Assembly: GCA_903834835.1 (NCBI GenBank)
Contig: CAILKO010000035.1
Span: 398,546 to 462,545 of the forward strand
Source of the DNA: an uncultured Pseudomonadota bacterium
Lineage (GTDB): Bacteria > Pseudomonadota > Gammaproteobacteria > Burkholderiales > SG8-39
Direction: 5' to 3'
Length of the DNA: 64,000 bases
Below are positions 38,891 through 49,967 of this stretch, piece by piece. The translations under genes were made by a program, and so were the position numbers. Every line of letters starts with the position of its first letter. Position 1 is the stretch's first letter. The notes beneath the pieces were generated by a model. That model was not told the DNA's origin. It saw only the letters and a list, made by a program, of their open reading frames with translations, and ran no database searches.

Positions 38891-40501
38891 ATGGATTTTC
38901 AACGTCTCTTGCTGATGTTTGTCTTTGGGTTCTCTGTGATCCTCCTGTGGGAGGCTTGGCAGAAGGAGGGGAGGCCTCCTGCGCCGGTTGGGCAGGCGGC
39001 ACAGATCGTCGAGCGCCCTGCGGGTCCCTCGCGCGTTCCCGAGGCGGAGCAGACCAATGTTCCTCGGGGAGAGCCTGCGGTTCGAGCCGAAATTTTGAGT
39101 GTTCGTACGGATCTGCTGGCGGTAGACCTAGATACCAGGGGGGCCTCGATCCGGCGCGTCGAACTCCTCAAGCACAGGGATGCCGGCAATCCTGAAAAGT
39201 CCATGGTATTGCTTGATCCGGCCTTTGAGTATGAGGCGCAAAGCGGGCTTATCGGCGATGGGCAGCCGACACATCGGACTGTGTGGCGGGTGGTCTCTGG
39301 AGATCGGGAACTTGGCTCGGACGCAAAGGCCATTGAGGTAAGGTTTGCTGCCGAACGTGCGGGTGGTCAGGCGGTCACCAAGGTTTACACTTTCACCCGT
39401 GACAGCTATGTCGTTGGCGTTCGATTCGAGGGGCCCGGCGTAGATCGCAATGCCCACGCGTACTTCCAGCTGGTACGCAACGAAAAGGATCCACCGGGCC
39501 AGATTACGATGATGAGCACGTTCTTCGGGCCGGCGCTCTTCACGGAGAAGACCGCTTATCGGAAGATTGCCTTCTCGGATATAGAAAAAGGAAAGGCGGA
39601 GGTCCCGGCAGACGCTTCTGATGGATGGATCGGGATGGTGCAGCACTACTTCCTCTCTGCGTGGCTGCCCACGCAGGGAACGAAGCGTGAGTTCTATGTG
39701 CGAAAAGGGCAGGACGGACGGTATGCTGCCGGCGTTGTGCTCCCCGTTTCTGGTGGGGATGACGGCGTCAGGATCGAGAGTCAGCTTTTTGTCGGCCCAC
39801 AGGAGCAGGATCGCCTCAAAGCTCTGGCCCCGGGTCTGGATCTGGTGGTTGACTATGGCTTTTTGACAATTATTGCCTGGCCGCTTTTTTGGCTCCTGAA
39901 GCTTCTCCATAGTTGGGCAGGCAATTGGGGTCTTGCCATCATCTTGCTGACGATTCTCCTGAAACTCATATTCTTGCCGCTGTCCGCAGCGAGTTACCGC
40001 TCGATGGCAAAGATGAAGCTAGTTGCGCCGCGTCTGCAGAAGCTGAGGGAAATGTACGGAAACGATCGCGCCAAGATGACACAGGCGACGATGGATCTCT
40101 ACAAGACCGAGAAGATAAATCCGCTTGGAGGATGCTTCCCCATCCTCGTCCAGATTCCGGTGTTCATTGCACTCTACTGGGTGTTACTGGCTGCGATTGA
40201 ACTCCGGCACGCACCGTTCGTGCTGTGGATAAAGGATCTTTCGACCCTCGATCCGTATTTCGTTCTTCCGACGCTCATGACGGCGACAATGGTGATACAG
40301 ACCCGAATGAATCCCAAGCCGCCTGATCCGGTGCAGGCGAAGGTGATGGCAGTGATGCCGTTTGCTTTCAGCGTATTCTTTTTCTTTTTCCCCGCCGGTC
40401 TGGTGTTGTACTGGCTGGTGAACAATATCCTTTCCATCCTTCAGCAGTGGCAGATCCAGCGCATTTTCGAGCGCGATAGGCCTGCTCATGGAAAGCGCTG
40501 A
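38891..40501 (+). CDS. yidC: membrane protein insertase YidC
   Basis: YidC inserts proteins in the inner membrane, alone or with SecYEG. The 536-residue protein has an N-terminal membrane segment (FQRLLLMFVFGFSVILLWEAW), a large periplasmic domain to about residue 320, and the conserved C-terminal insertase with several membrane segments (GNWGLAIILLTILLKLIFLPL, NPLGGCFPILVQIPVFIALYW). The conserved groove arginine would lie in LTILLKL/SYRSMAKM. It overlaps mnmE by 14 bases. Confidence 0.97.
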   Translation: MDFQRLLLMFVFGFSVILLWEAWQKEGRPPAPVGQAAQIVERPAGPSRVPEAEQTNVPRGEPAVRAEILSVRTDLLAVDLDTRGASIRRVELLKHRDAGNPEKSMVLLDPAFEYEAQSGLIGDGQPTHRTVWRVVSGDRELGSDAKAIEVRFAAERAGGQAVTKVYTFTRDSYVVGVRFEGPGVDRNAHAYFQLVRNEKDPPGQITMMSTFFGPALFTEKTAYRKIAFSDIEKGKAEVPADASDGWIGMVQHYFLSAWLPTQGTKREFYVRKGQDGRYAAGVVLPVSGGDDGVRIESQLFVGPQEQDRLKALAPGLDLVVDYGFLTIIAWPLFWLLKLLHSWAGNWGLAIILLTILLKLIFLPLSAASYRSMAKMKLVAPRLQKLREMYGNDRAKMTQATMDLYKTEKINPLGGCFPILVQIPVFIALYWVLLAAIELRHAPFVLWIKDLSTLDPYFVLPTLMTATMVIQTRMNPKPPDPVQAKVMAVMPFAFSVFFFFFPAGLVLYWLVNNILSILQQWQIQRIFERDRPAHGKR

Positions 40502-41843
40502 CCCACCTCGATCAAGGGATACGATCGCGGCAATTGCCACGCCCGCAGGCCGGGGGGGGATTGGAATTGTCCGGGTGTCTGGTCCGGACGTCCCTAAGGT
40601 TGCTGTGGCTGTCGTCGGGGAATTGCCGCTTCCGCGCAATGCGCGGATAAAGAGTTTCCACAACAAGCAGGGTGAAGTGATCGATCGCGGGATCGTCCTG
40701 TATTTCCCTGAGGGTCAATCCTTCACAGGGGAGGCTGTGCTCGAGTTGCAGGGGCATGGCGGGCCGGCGGTGCTTGCCGCTGTGCTCGGCGCATGCCTGG
40801 CCGCGGGTGCGCGGATGGCGGAACCCGGAGAGTTCACAAAGCGGGCGTTTCTGGAGGGCCGGCTTGATTTGGCGCAGGCTGAAGCCGTTTCCGACCTCAT
40901 CAATGCGGGCACCGAAGCTGCAGCGCGAAGTGCAATGCGTTCCCTCAGTGGAGAATTTTCACGACGTGTCGAGGGCGTCGTTGCCGCACTTACGATGGTA
41001 CGTGCGCTTGTGGAGGCGATTCTCGATTTTCCGGAAGAGGATGTTGATCAGCTTCATCTGACGGACCTGCACATGCGGATGGCGGAAGTCCGGGGGCTGC
41101 TTCGGGATCTCATTGAGCAGGCCGGGCGCGGGCGTCTGCTTCGGTCTGGCGTCCACGTTGTGCTTGCGGGCAGCCCCAATACGGGTAAATCCAGCCTGCT
41201 CAATCGCCTCGTGGGTGACGAGATTGCGATTGTCACGGGGGTGCCTGGCACTACTCGCGATGTACTGCGTGAACAGATTGAAATCGCCGGCGTACCCGTC
41301 AACATTGTGGATACCGCAGGCCTGCGTGATAGTGGAGATGAAATCGAACTCATCGGTATGGCTCGCGCGAGGAGCGAAATCACACGCGCCGATCTCATTC
41401 TTGAGGTGTTCGATGTTTCCAACGGTGTGGCTCAGGAAAGCACGCTCGACACCACTGTATTTGGACCAACGGGCGTCCCGGTGCTCTCCGTGTACAACAA
41501 GACGGACTTGCTCATTGGGGCTTTGGCTGAAGCCCCTCTGCCTGGTCGGGTGTTTGTTTCAGCGAAGACCGGTGAGGGGATTGACGGTTTGCGACAGGGT
41601 ATTCTTCAGCTGGCGGGGTGGGCTGGACCGGATCAGACGGTTTTCATGGCGCGCGAGCGGCACCTGGATGCGCTGGTCGATTCCCAAACACATCTTGAGT
41701 CAGCTGGGGACCGCAAGGAGGATTGGGTGCTGCTTGCTGAGGACCTCCGCTTGGCACAGGCTGTGCTTGGAGAAATTACAGGTCGCGTGACCGCAGATGA
41801 TCTGTTGGGGGAGATCTTTTCCAAGTTCTGCATTGGGAAGTAG
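40488..41843 (+). CDS. mnmE: tRNA modification GTPase MnmE
   Basis: MnmE works with MnmG to modify the wobble uridine of several tRNAs. The 451-residue protein has an N-terminal formyl-THF-binding domain (GIGIVRVSGP, GEAVLELQGHGG), a G domain with GSPNTGKSSLLN, GTTRD, DTAGLRD and NKTD, and the C-terminal FCIGK with the essential cysteine. The start lies inside the yidC 3' end. Its partner mnmG is 2.3 kb away, beyond pckG. Confidence 0.97.
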   Translation: MESADPPRSRDTIAAIATPAGRGGIGIVRVSGPDVPKVAVAVVGELPLPRNARIKSFHNKQGEVIDRGIVLYFPEGQSFTGEAVLELQGHGGPAVLAAVLGACLAAGARMAEPGEFTKRAFLEGRLDLAQAEAVSDLINAGTEAAARSAMRSLSGEFSRRVEGVVAALTMVRALVEAILDFPEEDVDQLHLTDLHMRMAEVRGLLRDLIEQAGRGRLLRSGVHVVLAGSPNTGKSSLLNRLVGDEIAIVTGVPGTTRDVLREQIEIAGVPVNIVDTAGLRDSGDEIELIGMARARSEITRADLILEVFDVSNGVAQESTLDTTVFGPTGVPVLSVYNKTDLLIGALAEAPLPGRVFVSAKTGEGIDGLRQGILQLAGWAGPDQTVFMARERHLDALVDSQTHLESAGDRKEDWVLLAEDLRLAQAVLGEITGRVTADDLLGEIFSKFCIGK

Positions 41844-41883
41844 CGGCCCTGTGTTCTGGCCAGTGCCTTCAGTCAAGGCCGCC

Positions 41884-41907
41884 CTTAAATATAGGGGATA
41901 TTTTAAG
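41884..41907 (+). terminator. AT-rich hairpin after mnmE
   Basis: CTTAAATAT and ATATTTTAAG can pair with one bulged T around AGGGG, followed by a T-rich stretch with one T6 and one T7 run. This may end the mnmE transcript. The rest of 41844-42074 is unusually AT-rich, probably containing the pckG promoter, but no clear -35/-10 pair was found. Confidence 0.4.
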
Positions 41908-42074
41908 TTTATGTTTTTTAATGGTTATTTTTTTGATTCACAGTGATAGAATGAAAAGTTCCCTTTCGTGCGGCCTTGCACGCTGAGCGGTTTTGCCGGT
42001 TTGCGATGTGTTGCCCTACACGAGGGAACACGGGCAAATGAGACAAAAGAATCTAAACGCGTACCCACACAACT

Positions 42075-43925
42075 ATGTCGACGACCGCATCGCAGGTAAC
42101 TCGTTCACTCGAAGCTGACGGACCACCGGATTGGGTTCGCCATGAGCGCCTGAAAGCATGGGTCGCCGAGATAGCGGATTTGGCCAAGCCGAGCCGTGTA
42201 GTGTGGTGTGACGGTAGCGATGCCGAGTATGACGGGCTCTGTGGAGAGCTGGTGCGTGCCGGAACCTTCCTGAAACTGAACAGTAAGCTCCGTCCCAACA
42301 GCTACCTTGCGCGTTCCAATCCAGGCGACGTTGCAAGGATGGAAGACCGCACCTTTATTGCAACGGCCCGCGAACGGGATGCTGGTCCCACAAACAACTG
42401 GGCTGACCCGGCGGACATGCGCAGGACACTGAATCGACTTTTTGACGGTTGTATGAGGGGTCGCACGCTCTACGTCGTGGCCTTTTCTATGGGACCCGTT
42501 GGGTCCCACATCGCGCATATTGGCGTTGAGCTCACGGACTCTGCGTACGTTGCGGTGAGCATGCGCATCATGACGCGGATGGGGCGTATGGTTGTGGACC
42601 AGCTGGGTGCGGACGGCGCATTCATACCCTGCGTGCACTCTGTAGGCGCGCCTCTTGCTGAAGGCGAGTTGGATGTCGCGTGGCCCTGCAACAACGAGGA
42701 GAAGTGGATCGTTCACTTTCCCGAGACCAGGGAAATCTGGTCATACGGCTCGGGCTACGGCGGGAATGCGCTGCTTGGCAAGAAATGCCTGGCGCTCAGA
42801 ATTGCATCGGTGATGGCGAGGGATGAGGGTTGGCTGGCCGAGCATATGTTGATACTCGGCATTGAGTCCCCGGAGGGCGGAAAGGCCTATGTTTCCGCCG
42901 CATTCCCGAGTGCTTGCGGAAAGACCAATCTGGCCATGCTGATTCCCCCTGAGTCGTTGTCGGCCTGGAAGGTAACGACGGTCGGGGAGGATATTGCATG
43001 GATAAAGCCCGGTAAGGACGGTCGGTTCCATGCCATTAATCCGGAGGCAGGATTTTTCGGCGTAGCCCCCGGCACTTCCGTTGCGACGAATCCGAACGCG
43101 ATGGCCACGATGCGGGCGAACGCGATCTTTACAAATGTAGCGCTCACCCCGGACGGTGACGTCTGGTGGGAGGGAATGACAGACGATCCGCCAGAAAAAT
43201 TGGTGGATTGGCAGGGCGGGGAGTGGACTCCGTCATGCGGCAGATTGGCCGCGCACCCCAACGCCCGGTTTACGGTGCCTGCGCGCCAGTGTCCGTCCAT
43301 GGATGCCCGCTGGGAAGACCCGGACGGGGTTCCAATTTCAGCCTTCGTGTTTGGCGGCAGACGTGCGGATACTGTCCCGTTGATTACTGAGGCCGGATCC
43401 TGGACCGAAGGTGTCTATATGGCGGCAACGCTTGGCTCTGAAACGACGGCTGCGACGACTGGGAAGGTGGGGGTCGTGCGTCGCGATCCGATGGCCATGC
43501 TGGCATTCTGCGGCTATCACATGGGCGATTATTTAGGGCATTGGCTCCGGGTGGGTCGTGGCGTGAGCGCACCGCCGAAGATGTTCCGAGTCAACTGGTT
43601 TCGCCGGGATTCCCACGGTCGATTTCTTTGGCCGGGTTTCGGAGAGAACATGCGTGTCCTGAAGTGGATCGTCGAGCGCTGCGATGGGACTGCGGGTGCG
43701 ACGTCAACCGCGCTCGGCGCCATGCCTGGATGGGAGGACCTCGTCTGGACGGGGATGGATGGTTTCTCTCGTGCCGCCTTCGAGGAACTGATGCGTGTCG
43801 ACCCGATCAAGTGGGGAGATGAGTGCCAATCCCACCAAGAGCTCTTTGACTTGCTGGGTGATCGGGTGCCTGTTGAATTGACCGAGGTAAAGGACGCTCT
43901 TCGTAGAGCGGTATCGGGGAGCTAG
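42075..43925 (+). CDS. pckG: phosphoenolpyruvate carboxykinase (GTP)
   Basis: This enzyme interconverts oxaloacetate and phosphoenolpyruvate with GTP/GDP. The 616-residue protein is typical of the GTP family. The phosphate-binding loop is [13 protein letters not shown], and [39 protein letters not shown] and FVFGGRR are family segments. It is transcribed in line with mnmE and mnmG but has a 231-base AT-rich upstream region, so it probably has its own promoter. It separates two genes whose products act as one enzyme. Confidence 0.97.
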   Translation: MSTTASQVTRSLEADGPPDWVRHERLKAWVAEIADLAKPSRVVWCDGSDAEYDGLCGELVRAGTFLKLNSKLRPNSYLARSNPGDVARMEDRTFIATARERDAGPTNNWADPADMRRTLNRLFDGCMRGRTLYVVAFSMGPVGSHIAHIGVELTDSAYVAVSMRIMTRMGRMVVDQLGADGAFIPCVHSVGAPLAEGELDVAWPCNNEEKWIVHFPETREIWSYGSGYGGNALLGKKCLALRIASVMARDEGWLAEHMLILGIESPEGGKAYVSAAFPSACGKTNLAMLIPPESLSAWKVTTVGEDIAWIKPGKDGRFHAINPEAGFFGVAPGTSVATNPNAMATMRANAIFTNVALTPDGDVWWEGMTDDPPEKLVDWQGGEWTPSCGRLAAHPNARFTVPARQCPSMDARWEDPDGVPISAFVFGGRRADTVPLITEAGSWTEGVYMAATLGSETTAATTGKVGVVRRDPMAMLAFCGYHMGDYLGHWLRVGRGVSAPPKMFRVNWFRRDSHGRFLWPGFGENMRVLKWIVERCDGTAGATSTALGAMPGWEDLVWTGMDGFSRAAFEELMRVDPIKWGDECQSHQELFDLLGDRVPVELTEVKDALRRAVSGS

Positions 43926-43959
43926 TTCCCCGAGTCCGCGGGCAGGTTGGCCGCAGGGC

Positions 43960-43975
43960 TGTTCCACGTGAAACA
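43960..43975. other. parS centromere site 1
   Basis: TGTTCCACGTGAAACA is an exact match to the classic ParB-binding parS sequence. It lies in the 175-base gap between pckG and mnmG, about 3.4 kb from parB, as expected for origin-proximal parS. ParB loads here for segregation of the new origin. Confidence 0.92.
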
Positions 43976-43986
43976 TCTTTATACGG

Positions 43987-44002
43987 TGTTCCACGTGGAA
44001 CC
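43987..44002. other. parS centromere site 2
   Basis: TGTTCCACGTGGAACC is 15 of 16 to the palindromic parS TGTTCCACGTGGAACA. It begins 27 bases after the start of site 1, just over two helical turns away, so the two sites face nearly the same side of DNA. Confidence 0.88.
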
Positions 44003-44100
44003 GGGAATACCCCAGGTCTCGTGAACCGATTCGGGTCGAATTCGACGGTTGTGAGTCAGGTCCTGTGCGTGCTCGGATCGGCATTTTTTTGAGTTCAACT

Positions 44101-45975
44101 ATGCGGTTTCCAAAAATCTTCGACGTAATCGTGGTCGGTGGTGGCCACGCGGGCACTGAAGCAGCGCTCGCCTCTGCAAGAATGGGGCGTGAAACACTGT
44201 TGCTGACCCACAGCATTGAAACCATCGGCCAGATGTCGTGCAATCCGTCGATCGGTGGAATAGGCAAGGGCCACCTCGTACGTGAGGTTGATGCACTCGG
44301 TGGTGTGATGGCCATTGCCACAGACGAGGCCGGTATCCAGTTTCGCAGGCTTAACTTGTCCAAGGGACCCGCAGTTCGTGCCACGCGTGCTCAGGCCGAT
44401 CGCATCCTTTACAAGGCAGCGATACGCAAGCGTGTCGAGAGCCAACCATGCCTGACGCTTTTTCAGCAGTCGGTCGACGACGTTCTGATGGAGGCCGGAG
44501 CAGTTAGCGGTGTCCGAACCCAGATGGGGATTGAGTTTCTGGCGGGTTGCGTCGTGCTTACGGCGGGGACCTTTCTTGCCGGGCGCATCCATGTCGGACT
44601 GGAGAATCACTCTGGTGGACGAGCGGGGGACCCCGCTGCAACCACGCTCGCAAGCCGACTGAGGGAAATAGAGCTACCTGTTGGGCGCCTGAAGACCGGG
44701 ACGCCCCCACGTCTGGATGGGCGCACGATCAATTTCGACGTCCTTGAAGTCCAGGCCGGGGACACGCCGCAGCCGATCTTTTCCTTTCTGGGAGATCGAA
44801 GCATGCACCCGGAGCAGCGGCCGTGTTGGGTCGCGCACACCAACGAGCGAACGCACGAGATCATCCGCCAAAATCTGGATAGATCGCCAATGTTTACCGG
44901 GGTGATCGAGGGTGTCGGTCCGAGGTATTGCCCATCAATTGAAGACAAGATCCATCGATTTGCGGACAAGACGGGCCATCAGGTCTTCCTCGAACCCGAA
45001 GGTCTTACGACGCAGGAAATCTATCCCAACGGAGTCTCAACGAGTCTGCCATTCGATGTCCAGCTTCAGCTCGTGCGCTCCATCAGCGGTCTTGAGCAAG
45101 CCCATATCCTGCGGCCCGGCTATGCGATCGAGTACGATTACTTCGACCCTCGGGCGCTCAAGGCCTCGCTGGAATCCAAACGGATCGAGGGCCTTTTTTT
45201 CGCAGGTCAGGTAAACGGCACCACGGGTTACGAGGAGGCGGCAGCCCAAGGGCTCCTGGCGGGTGTCAACGCCGCCCTGAAAGCGAGAGGGGACCCGAGC
45301 TGGGTCCCGGGTCGCTCAGAAGCCTATCTCGGCGTGCTGGTCGACGATCTGATCACGTCTGGCGTGTCCGAACCCTACCGGATGTTCACCAGCAGGGCGG
45401 AATACAGGCTGATGCTGCGCGAAGACAACGCGGATTTGCGCCTGACGGAAACAGGCCGGCGCCTTGGCCTCGTCGATGATGCGCGCTGGGCGCGCTTCGA
45501 GCACAAACGTGAAGCACTGGAACGTGAATCCCAGCGGCTAAGAAGCACATATGTGAGCGCAGACTTCCTCGAAAAGAATGGTATGGAATCGTCATCTGGG
45601 CGCTCATTGGCGGAACTTCTCAAGCGGCCAGACGTCTGCTATTCGGACCTGGAGAAACTCGGATACGGTGAGGAAGATATTGCGCCTGAGGTGGCCGAGC
45701 AAGTCGAGATATCCGAAAAATACCGCGGCTACATCGAGCGCCAGAAGCTCGAGATAGACAGGCGTGCAGGCCATGAGTCCGTGCGTTTGCCACTGGACTT
45801 CGACTACGGCGTCATCAAGGGTCTGTCCTTCGAGGTCCAGCAAAAGCTGAACCGGCACAAACCTGAGAATCTCGGTCAGGCGGCCCGGATTTCGGGTATC
45901 ACGCCCGCTGCCATCGCGCTATTGGAGGTCCACGCAAAACGTGGCTTCCGCCCGGCAGAGAAAAAGATCGCATGA
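44101..45975 (+). CDS. mnmG: tRNA modification enzyme MnmG
   Basis: MnmG (GidA) is the FAD-dependent partner of MnmE in wobble uridine modification. The 624-residue protein starts at [18 protein letters not shown], with the FAD motif [12 protein letters not shown] at the N-terminus; a frame 12 codons longer is rejected. [35 protein letters not shown] and [18 protein letters not shown] are family segments, and the C-terminal helical domain is complete. It overlaps rsmG by four bases. Confidence 0.97.
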   Translation: MRFPKIFDVIVVGGGHAGTEAALASARMGRETLLLTHSIETIGQMSCNPSIGGIGKGHLVREVDALGGVMAIATDEAGIQFRRLNLSKGPAVRATRAQADRILYKAAIRKRVESQPCLTLFQQSVDDVLMEAGAVSGVRTQMGIEFLAGCVVLTAGTFLAGRIHVGLENHSGGRAGDPAATTLASRLREIELPVGRLKTGTPPRLDGRTINFDVLEVQAGDTPQPIFSFLGDRSMHPEQRPCWVAHTNERTHEIIRQNLDRSPMFTGVIEGVGPRYCPSIEDKIHRFADKTGHQVFLEPEGLTTQEIYPNGVSTSLPFDVQLQLVRSISGLEQAHILRPGYAIEYDYFDPRALKASLESKRIEGLFFAGQVNGTTGYEEAAAQGLLAGVNAALKARGDPSWVPGRSEAYLGVLVDDLITSGVSEPYRMFTSRAEYRLMLREDNADLRLTETGRRLGLVDDARWARFEHKREALERESQRLRSTYVSADFLEKNGMESSSGRSLAELLKRPDVCYSDLEKLGYGEEDIAPEVAEQVEISEKYRGYIERQKLEIDRRAGHESVRLPLDFDYGVIKGLSFEVQQKLNRHKPENLGQAARISGITPAAIALLEVHAKRGFRPAEKKIA

Positions 45976-46616
45976 TCGACGTTCACCCGACGGTCAACCC
46001 TGAGGCCATGCTGAGGAGAGGGCTGGAGCTGTTGCCCATCCGTATTCCTGAGCAGGCTCTGACCAAGCTCCTGGGTTACGTGGTGCTCCTGAGCAAGTGG
46101 GGCAGGGTATACAACCTCACATCCATTACAGATCCGGAGCGAGTGATCAGCCATCACATACTTGATTCGCTCGCGATATTGCCGCACCTCCCGCCGGGCG
46201 ACCTTGCGGATGTCGGATGCGGCGCGGGTCTGCCGGGTATTCCGATCGCAATCGTACAGCCCGATCGGCGCATCGCGCTGAACGATAGCAACCAGAAGAA
46301 GATCGCATTTGTGCGGCAGGTGCAGATTGAACTCAGTTTGCCACGCGTAGAGACCTACGTCGGACGCGTCGAGACCTGGAAACCGCGTGAGCTTTTTGAC
46401 ATCGTCATTTCACGGGCCTTCACCCGTACTGCGGAGTTCATCGCGCTGACCAGACACCTTCTGAATCCGCACGGACGGTTCATGCTCATGAAGGGTGAAT
46501 ACCCCATGCGGGAAATCTCGGTCCTGCCTGAAGGCTATGACTGCGATGTGAGGCGACTGCAGGTTCCGTTACTTGCGGCGGAGAGACATATCGTGATCTG
46601 CGGAGCGCGCACGTGA
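45972..46616 (+). CDS. rsmG: 16S rRNA m7G527 methyltransferase RsmG
   Basis: RsmG (GidB) methylates G527 of 16S rRNA. The 214-residue protein has the SAM motif [17 protein letters not shown] and [21 protein letters not shown]. The start overlaps the mnmG stop (ATGA), and its stop overlaps the parA GTG start, so mnmG-rsmG-parA-parB read as one operon. Confidence 0.96.
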   Translation: MIDVHPTVNPEAMLRRGLELLPIRIPEQALTKLLGYVVLLSKWGRVYNLTSITDPERVISHHILDSLAILPHLPPGDLADVGCGAGLPGIPIAIVQPDRRIALNDSNQKKIAFVRQVQIELSLPRVETYVGRVETWKPRELFDIVISRAFTRTAEFIALTRHLLNPHGRFMLMKGEYPMREISVLPEGYDCDVRRLQVPLLAAERHIVICGART

Positions 46617-47413
46617 CACGGACATTCGCCGTCGTGAACCAGAAAGGGGGCGTCGGGAAGACGACCACCTCCGTCAACCTGGCCGCAGCGCTTGCCTCGT
46701 TCGGACAGCGCGTGCTGCTCGTCGATCTGGATCCGCAAGGCAACGCTACCATGGGCAGCGGTATCGACAAGAAGCAGGCTGGCACCACGGTGTACCACGT
46801 GATGCTGGGACTGTCGGACGTCGCTTCTGCAAGAATGCGACCCCAAGGCGCGGCTTTCGATGTGCTGCCTGCGAACCGCGAACTTGCCGGCGCCGAGATA
46901 GAACTCGTGGGTCTGGCAGAACGGGAAAGCCGTCTCAAGCAGGCGCTCGATGTCTGTCACGAAGAGTACGACTTTGTGCTTATCGATTGCCCCCCGTCAC
47001 TTTCCCTCATAACCGTGAACGGACTGGTGGCGGCGCGTGAGGTATTGATCCCCATGCAGTGCGAATACTACGCGCTTGAAGGTTTGTCGGACCTGGTCGA
47101 CACCCTGCGCCGGATCCGTACAAATCTGAATCCCGAACTGCAGATTTCAGGTTTGTTGCGCACCATGTACGACCCCAGGAACACGCTTACGCTGCAGGTT
47201 TCCGACCAGCTTGAGTCCCATTTCTCCGACAAGGTGTACAAGACCATGATCCCGCGCAATGTCCGTCTTGCGGAGGCACCCAGCCACGGCATTCCGGCCG
47301 TCGTGTGGGACAGAACCTCCAAGGGCGCACAGGCCTACCTCGCGCTCGCGCGCGAAGTCCTTGGCGTATCTGGCGCCGTTCGGGAAAGTGATGAGGATGT
47401 CCGCCATGACTAA
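46613..47413 (+). CDS. parA: chromosome partitioning ATPase ParA
   Basis: ParA is a Walker-type ATPase that moves ParB-parS complexes apart. The 266-residue protein has the deviant Walker A VNQKGGVGKTTTSVNLA near residue 8 and LIDCPPSLSLIT as Walker B. It lacks an N-terminal helix-turn-helix, so it is the chromosomal (Soj-like) type. The GTG start overlaps rsmG by four bases. Confidence 0.97.
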   Translation: MTRTFAVVNQKGGVGKTTTSVNLAAALASFGQRVLLVDLDPQGNATMGSGIDKKQAGTTVYHVMLGLSDVASARMRPQGAAFDVLPANRELAGAEIELVGLAERESRLKQALDVCHEEYDFVLIDCPPSLSLITVNGLVAAREVLIPMQCEYYALEGLSDLVDTLRRIRTNLNPELQISGLLRTMYDPRNTLTLQVSDQLESHFSDKVYKTMIPRNVRLAEAPSHGIPAVVWDRTSKGAQAYLALAREVLGVSGAVRESDEDVRHD

Positions 47414-48251
47414 GCCGGCCCGAGGCCTCGGGCGCGGACTGGACGTTTTGCTCGGCAAGGAATCAGCGCCCAAGGATTCGCTCGCAACACTCCCGGTTGC
47501 GCGCATTCGTCCCGGCAAGTATCAGCCCCGTACCCGCATGGACCAGCAGGCGCTGGCAGAGCTGGCGGCCTCGATCAAGTCCCAGGGTCTAATGCAGCCG
47601 CTCGTGGTGCGTCCCGTCGCGCCCGATGAATACGAGCTGATCGCGGGCGAACGCCGCTGGCGCGCCGCGCAGCTCGCCGGTCTGGAGGTAGTGCCGGTCG
47701 TCGTCCGCGAGGTGCCGGACGACGCCGCGCTCGCGATGTCTCTGATCGAGAATATCCAGCGGGAGAACCTGAACCCGATCGAAGAGGCGGCGGGTATCCA
47801 GAGGCTGATCAGCGAGTTCAGCATGACCCACGAGCAGGCGGCGGATGCTGTAGGCCGTTCGCGAAGCGCCACGACCAATCTGCTCCGGCTGCTCAAGCTT
47901 GCGTCACCGGTGCAGGCGATGGTGATGGACGGCGCCCTCGAAATGGGCCACGCGCGCGCCTTGCTCAGTCTCGATCCGGCCCGCCAGATCGAAGTGGCAA
48001 ATCGCGTCGTCGCCAAGGGTCTCTCCGTTCGAGAAACCGAGCGGCTCGTGTTCGACACACACCGCGACGAGAGGGCTCCGAAGACTCGCCGCGTCGACCG
48101 GGATCTGGCCCGCCTCCAGGAGGAAACCTCCGAGCGGCTCGGAACCACAGTTGAAATCCGACCGGGAAGCAAAGGACGCGGAAAACTCTTGCTGCACTAT
48201 GCCAGCCTCGATCATCTTGACGATCTCCTGATTCGACTCCGCGGCGAATGA
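47406..48251 (+). CDS. parB: chromosome partitioning protein ParB
   Basis: ParB binds parS, spreads along DNA and serves as the ParA cargo. The 281-residue protein begins MTKPARGLGRGLDVLLG, typical for the family. The CTPase/N-terminal domain has ELIAGERRWRAAQLAG and IENIQRENLNPIEEA; the helix-turn-helix has THEQAADAVGRSRSATTNLLRLL. GAGG lies nine bases before the chosen ATG; in-frame ATGs at 47391 and 47397 are alternatives. It overlaps the parA 3' end by eight bases. Two matching parS sites lie upstream of mnmG. Confidence 0.97.
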   Translation: MTKPARGLGRGLDVLLGKESAPKDSLATLPVARIRPGKYQPRTRMDQQALAELAASIKSQGLMQPLVVRPVAPDEYELIAGERRWRAAQLAGLEVVPVVVREVPDDAALAMSLIENIQRENLNPIEEAAGIQRLISEFSMTHEQAADAVGRSRSATTNLLRLLKLASPVQAMVMDGALEMGHARALLSLDPARQIEVANRVVAKGLSVRETERLVFDTHRDERAPKTRRVDRDLARLQEETSERLGTTVEIRPGSKGRGKLLLHYASLDHLDDLLIRLRGE

Positions 48252-48317
48252 AAGACGAACAAGGATTCCGCGCCAGGCGCGCGCTTCCTCGAACAAGGGT
48301 TTAGTGAATATTCATGA

Positions 48318-48346
48318 TTGACCCCATTAGCAACAATCCCTTAAAA
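48318..48346 (+). promoter_or_regulatory. possible promoter of the atp operon
   Basis: TTGACC (48318-48323), a 17-base spacer and TTAAAA (48341-48346) lie 45 bases before atpI. The -35 is five of six to consensus; the -10 is weak. The gap 48252-48390 otherwise shows only a ten-base TGAATATTCA palindrome. Confidence 0.45.
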
Positions 48347-48390
48347 TTCGCGGGCTTTGCATAGCACGCACCGGGAATTAGGGGCTTCAG

Positions 48391-48777
48391 ATGCCGGTGT
48401 TCAGCGATAGATCAATCAGAGCAGTCCTGCGGTGGCAGTTGATGGCGACCGCGACGCTGACGATCGTCGCGATGCTTGCGGGCGGAAACCGGTCTGTCAT
48501 TGCTGCGCTGCTTGGTGGTGCTATAACAATATCGAGCAGCATGGCCGCCGGGGTTCTGCTTGAGTACCCACGGAAGCTCCGTTCGAAAGCCGCCGGGTCT
48601 CCTGCGGGTGCCCTCATGGGCGCCCTGAAGGCCGAGGCGGTGCGAGTGGGCCTGATCGTCGTGCTGCTGTGGTTGGTGTTTACAACCTATAAGGACCTTA
48701 ACGCCCTCGTTTTCATCGGGACGGTTTCGGTAAACATTGTGATCTCCGCGCTCGGAATCACGGTACGAAACGGCTAA
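48391..48777 (+). CDS. atpI: ATP synthase accessory subunit I
   Basis: A 128-residue AtpI-like membrane protein with about four hydrophobic segments ([66 protein letters not shown]). AtpI assists assembly of the c-ring and is not a catalytic subunit. It leads the atp operon, 22 bases before atpB. Confidence 0.88.
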   Translation: MPVFSDRSIRAVLRWQLMATATLTIVAMLAGGNRSVIAALLGGAITISSSMAAGVLLEYPRKLRSKAAGSPAGALMGALKAEAVRVGLIVVLLWLVFTTYKDLNALVFIGTVSVNIVISALGITVRNG

Positions 48778-48799
48778 TACAAGAATCGCATCCTCCAGC

Positions 48800-49609
48800 A
48801 TGGCGACTGAACAACTCACTCCGACGCAATACATCGCGCACCACCTGTCGTTCAATACGAAGCCCGTCGGCGACGGCAGCTTCATGACGATTAACGTGGA
48901 CTCCTTGGTCACGGGCGTGCTGCTCGGCGTCATCGCCCTCGCGATCCTGCGCTGGATAGTCGCCGGCGCCACCTCAGGGGTGCCCACGCGGCGCCAGGCC
49001 GTCGTCGAGCTGATGTTCGAATTCATCGACAAGCAGGTAAGCGGGGTTTTCCGCCACGGCAACCGGAACAAGTTCGTATCGCCTGCTGCTTTCACCGTAT
49101 TCGTCTGGGTAATTCTCATGAACTCGATGGATTTTCTGCCCATCGACTGGATCGCCACGTTCATGGAAAAGGTCTTCCACGTCCACGCCTGGCGACCTGT
49201 ACCGACTTCGGACATGAACACCACCTTTGCGCTCGCGCTCTCTGTGTGGATCCTGATGATCTATTTCTCGATCGCCGCGAAGGGCTTCGGAGGCTGGGTG
49301 CACGAGTTGTTCTGCGCGCCGTTCGGCTCCAACCCGCTCCTGTGGCCGTTCAACCTTCTGTTCAATGCGGTCGAATACGTCTCGAAGCCGCTGTCCCATT
49401 CGCTGAGGCTTTTCGGAAACATGTACGCGGGTGAGATCATTTTTCTGCTGCTCTGGATGTGGGCTGCAACGGGCCTGGTCGGCACCTTCTTCGGATTCGT
49501 CCTGGGCCTCGGCTGGGCGATCTTCCATATTCTGATTGTCGGCCTTCAGGCCTATATCTTCATGATGCTCACCGTCGTGTACATCGCGATGGCGCACGAG
49601 CATCACTAA
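48800..49609 (+). CDS. atpB: ATP synthase subunit a
   Basis: Subunit a of Fo, forming the proton half-channels next to the c-ring. The 269-residue protein has about six membrane segments and the conserved [13 protein letters not shown] containing the essential arginine. The family start is [16 protein letters not shown]. It is second in the operon, before atpE. Confidence 0.96.
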   Translation: MATEQLTPTQYIAHHLSFNTKPVGDGSFMTINVDSLVTGVLLGVIALAILRWIVAGATSGVPTRRQAVVELMFEFIDKQVSGVFRHGNRNKFVSPAAFTVFVWVILMNSMDFLPIDWIATFMEKVFHVHAWRPVPTSDMNTTFALALSVWILMIYFSIAAKGFGGWVHELFCAPFGSNPLLWPFNLLFNAVEYVSKPLSHSLRLFGNMYAGEIIFLLLWMWAATGLVGTFFGFVLGLGWAIFHILIVGLQAYIFMMLTVVYIAMAHEHH

Positions 49610-49924
<315 letters not shown>

Positions 49925-49967
49925 TTCCCGCAGAATTCTCAGCGGGTATTTTCCCTAGAGGGATGGC

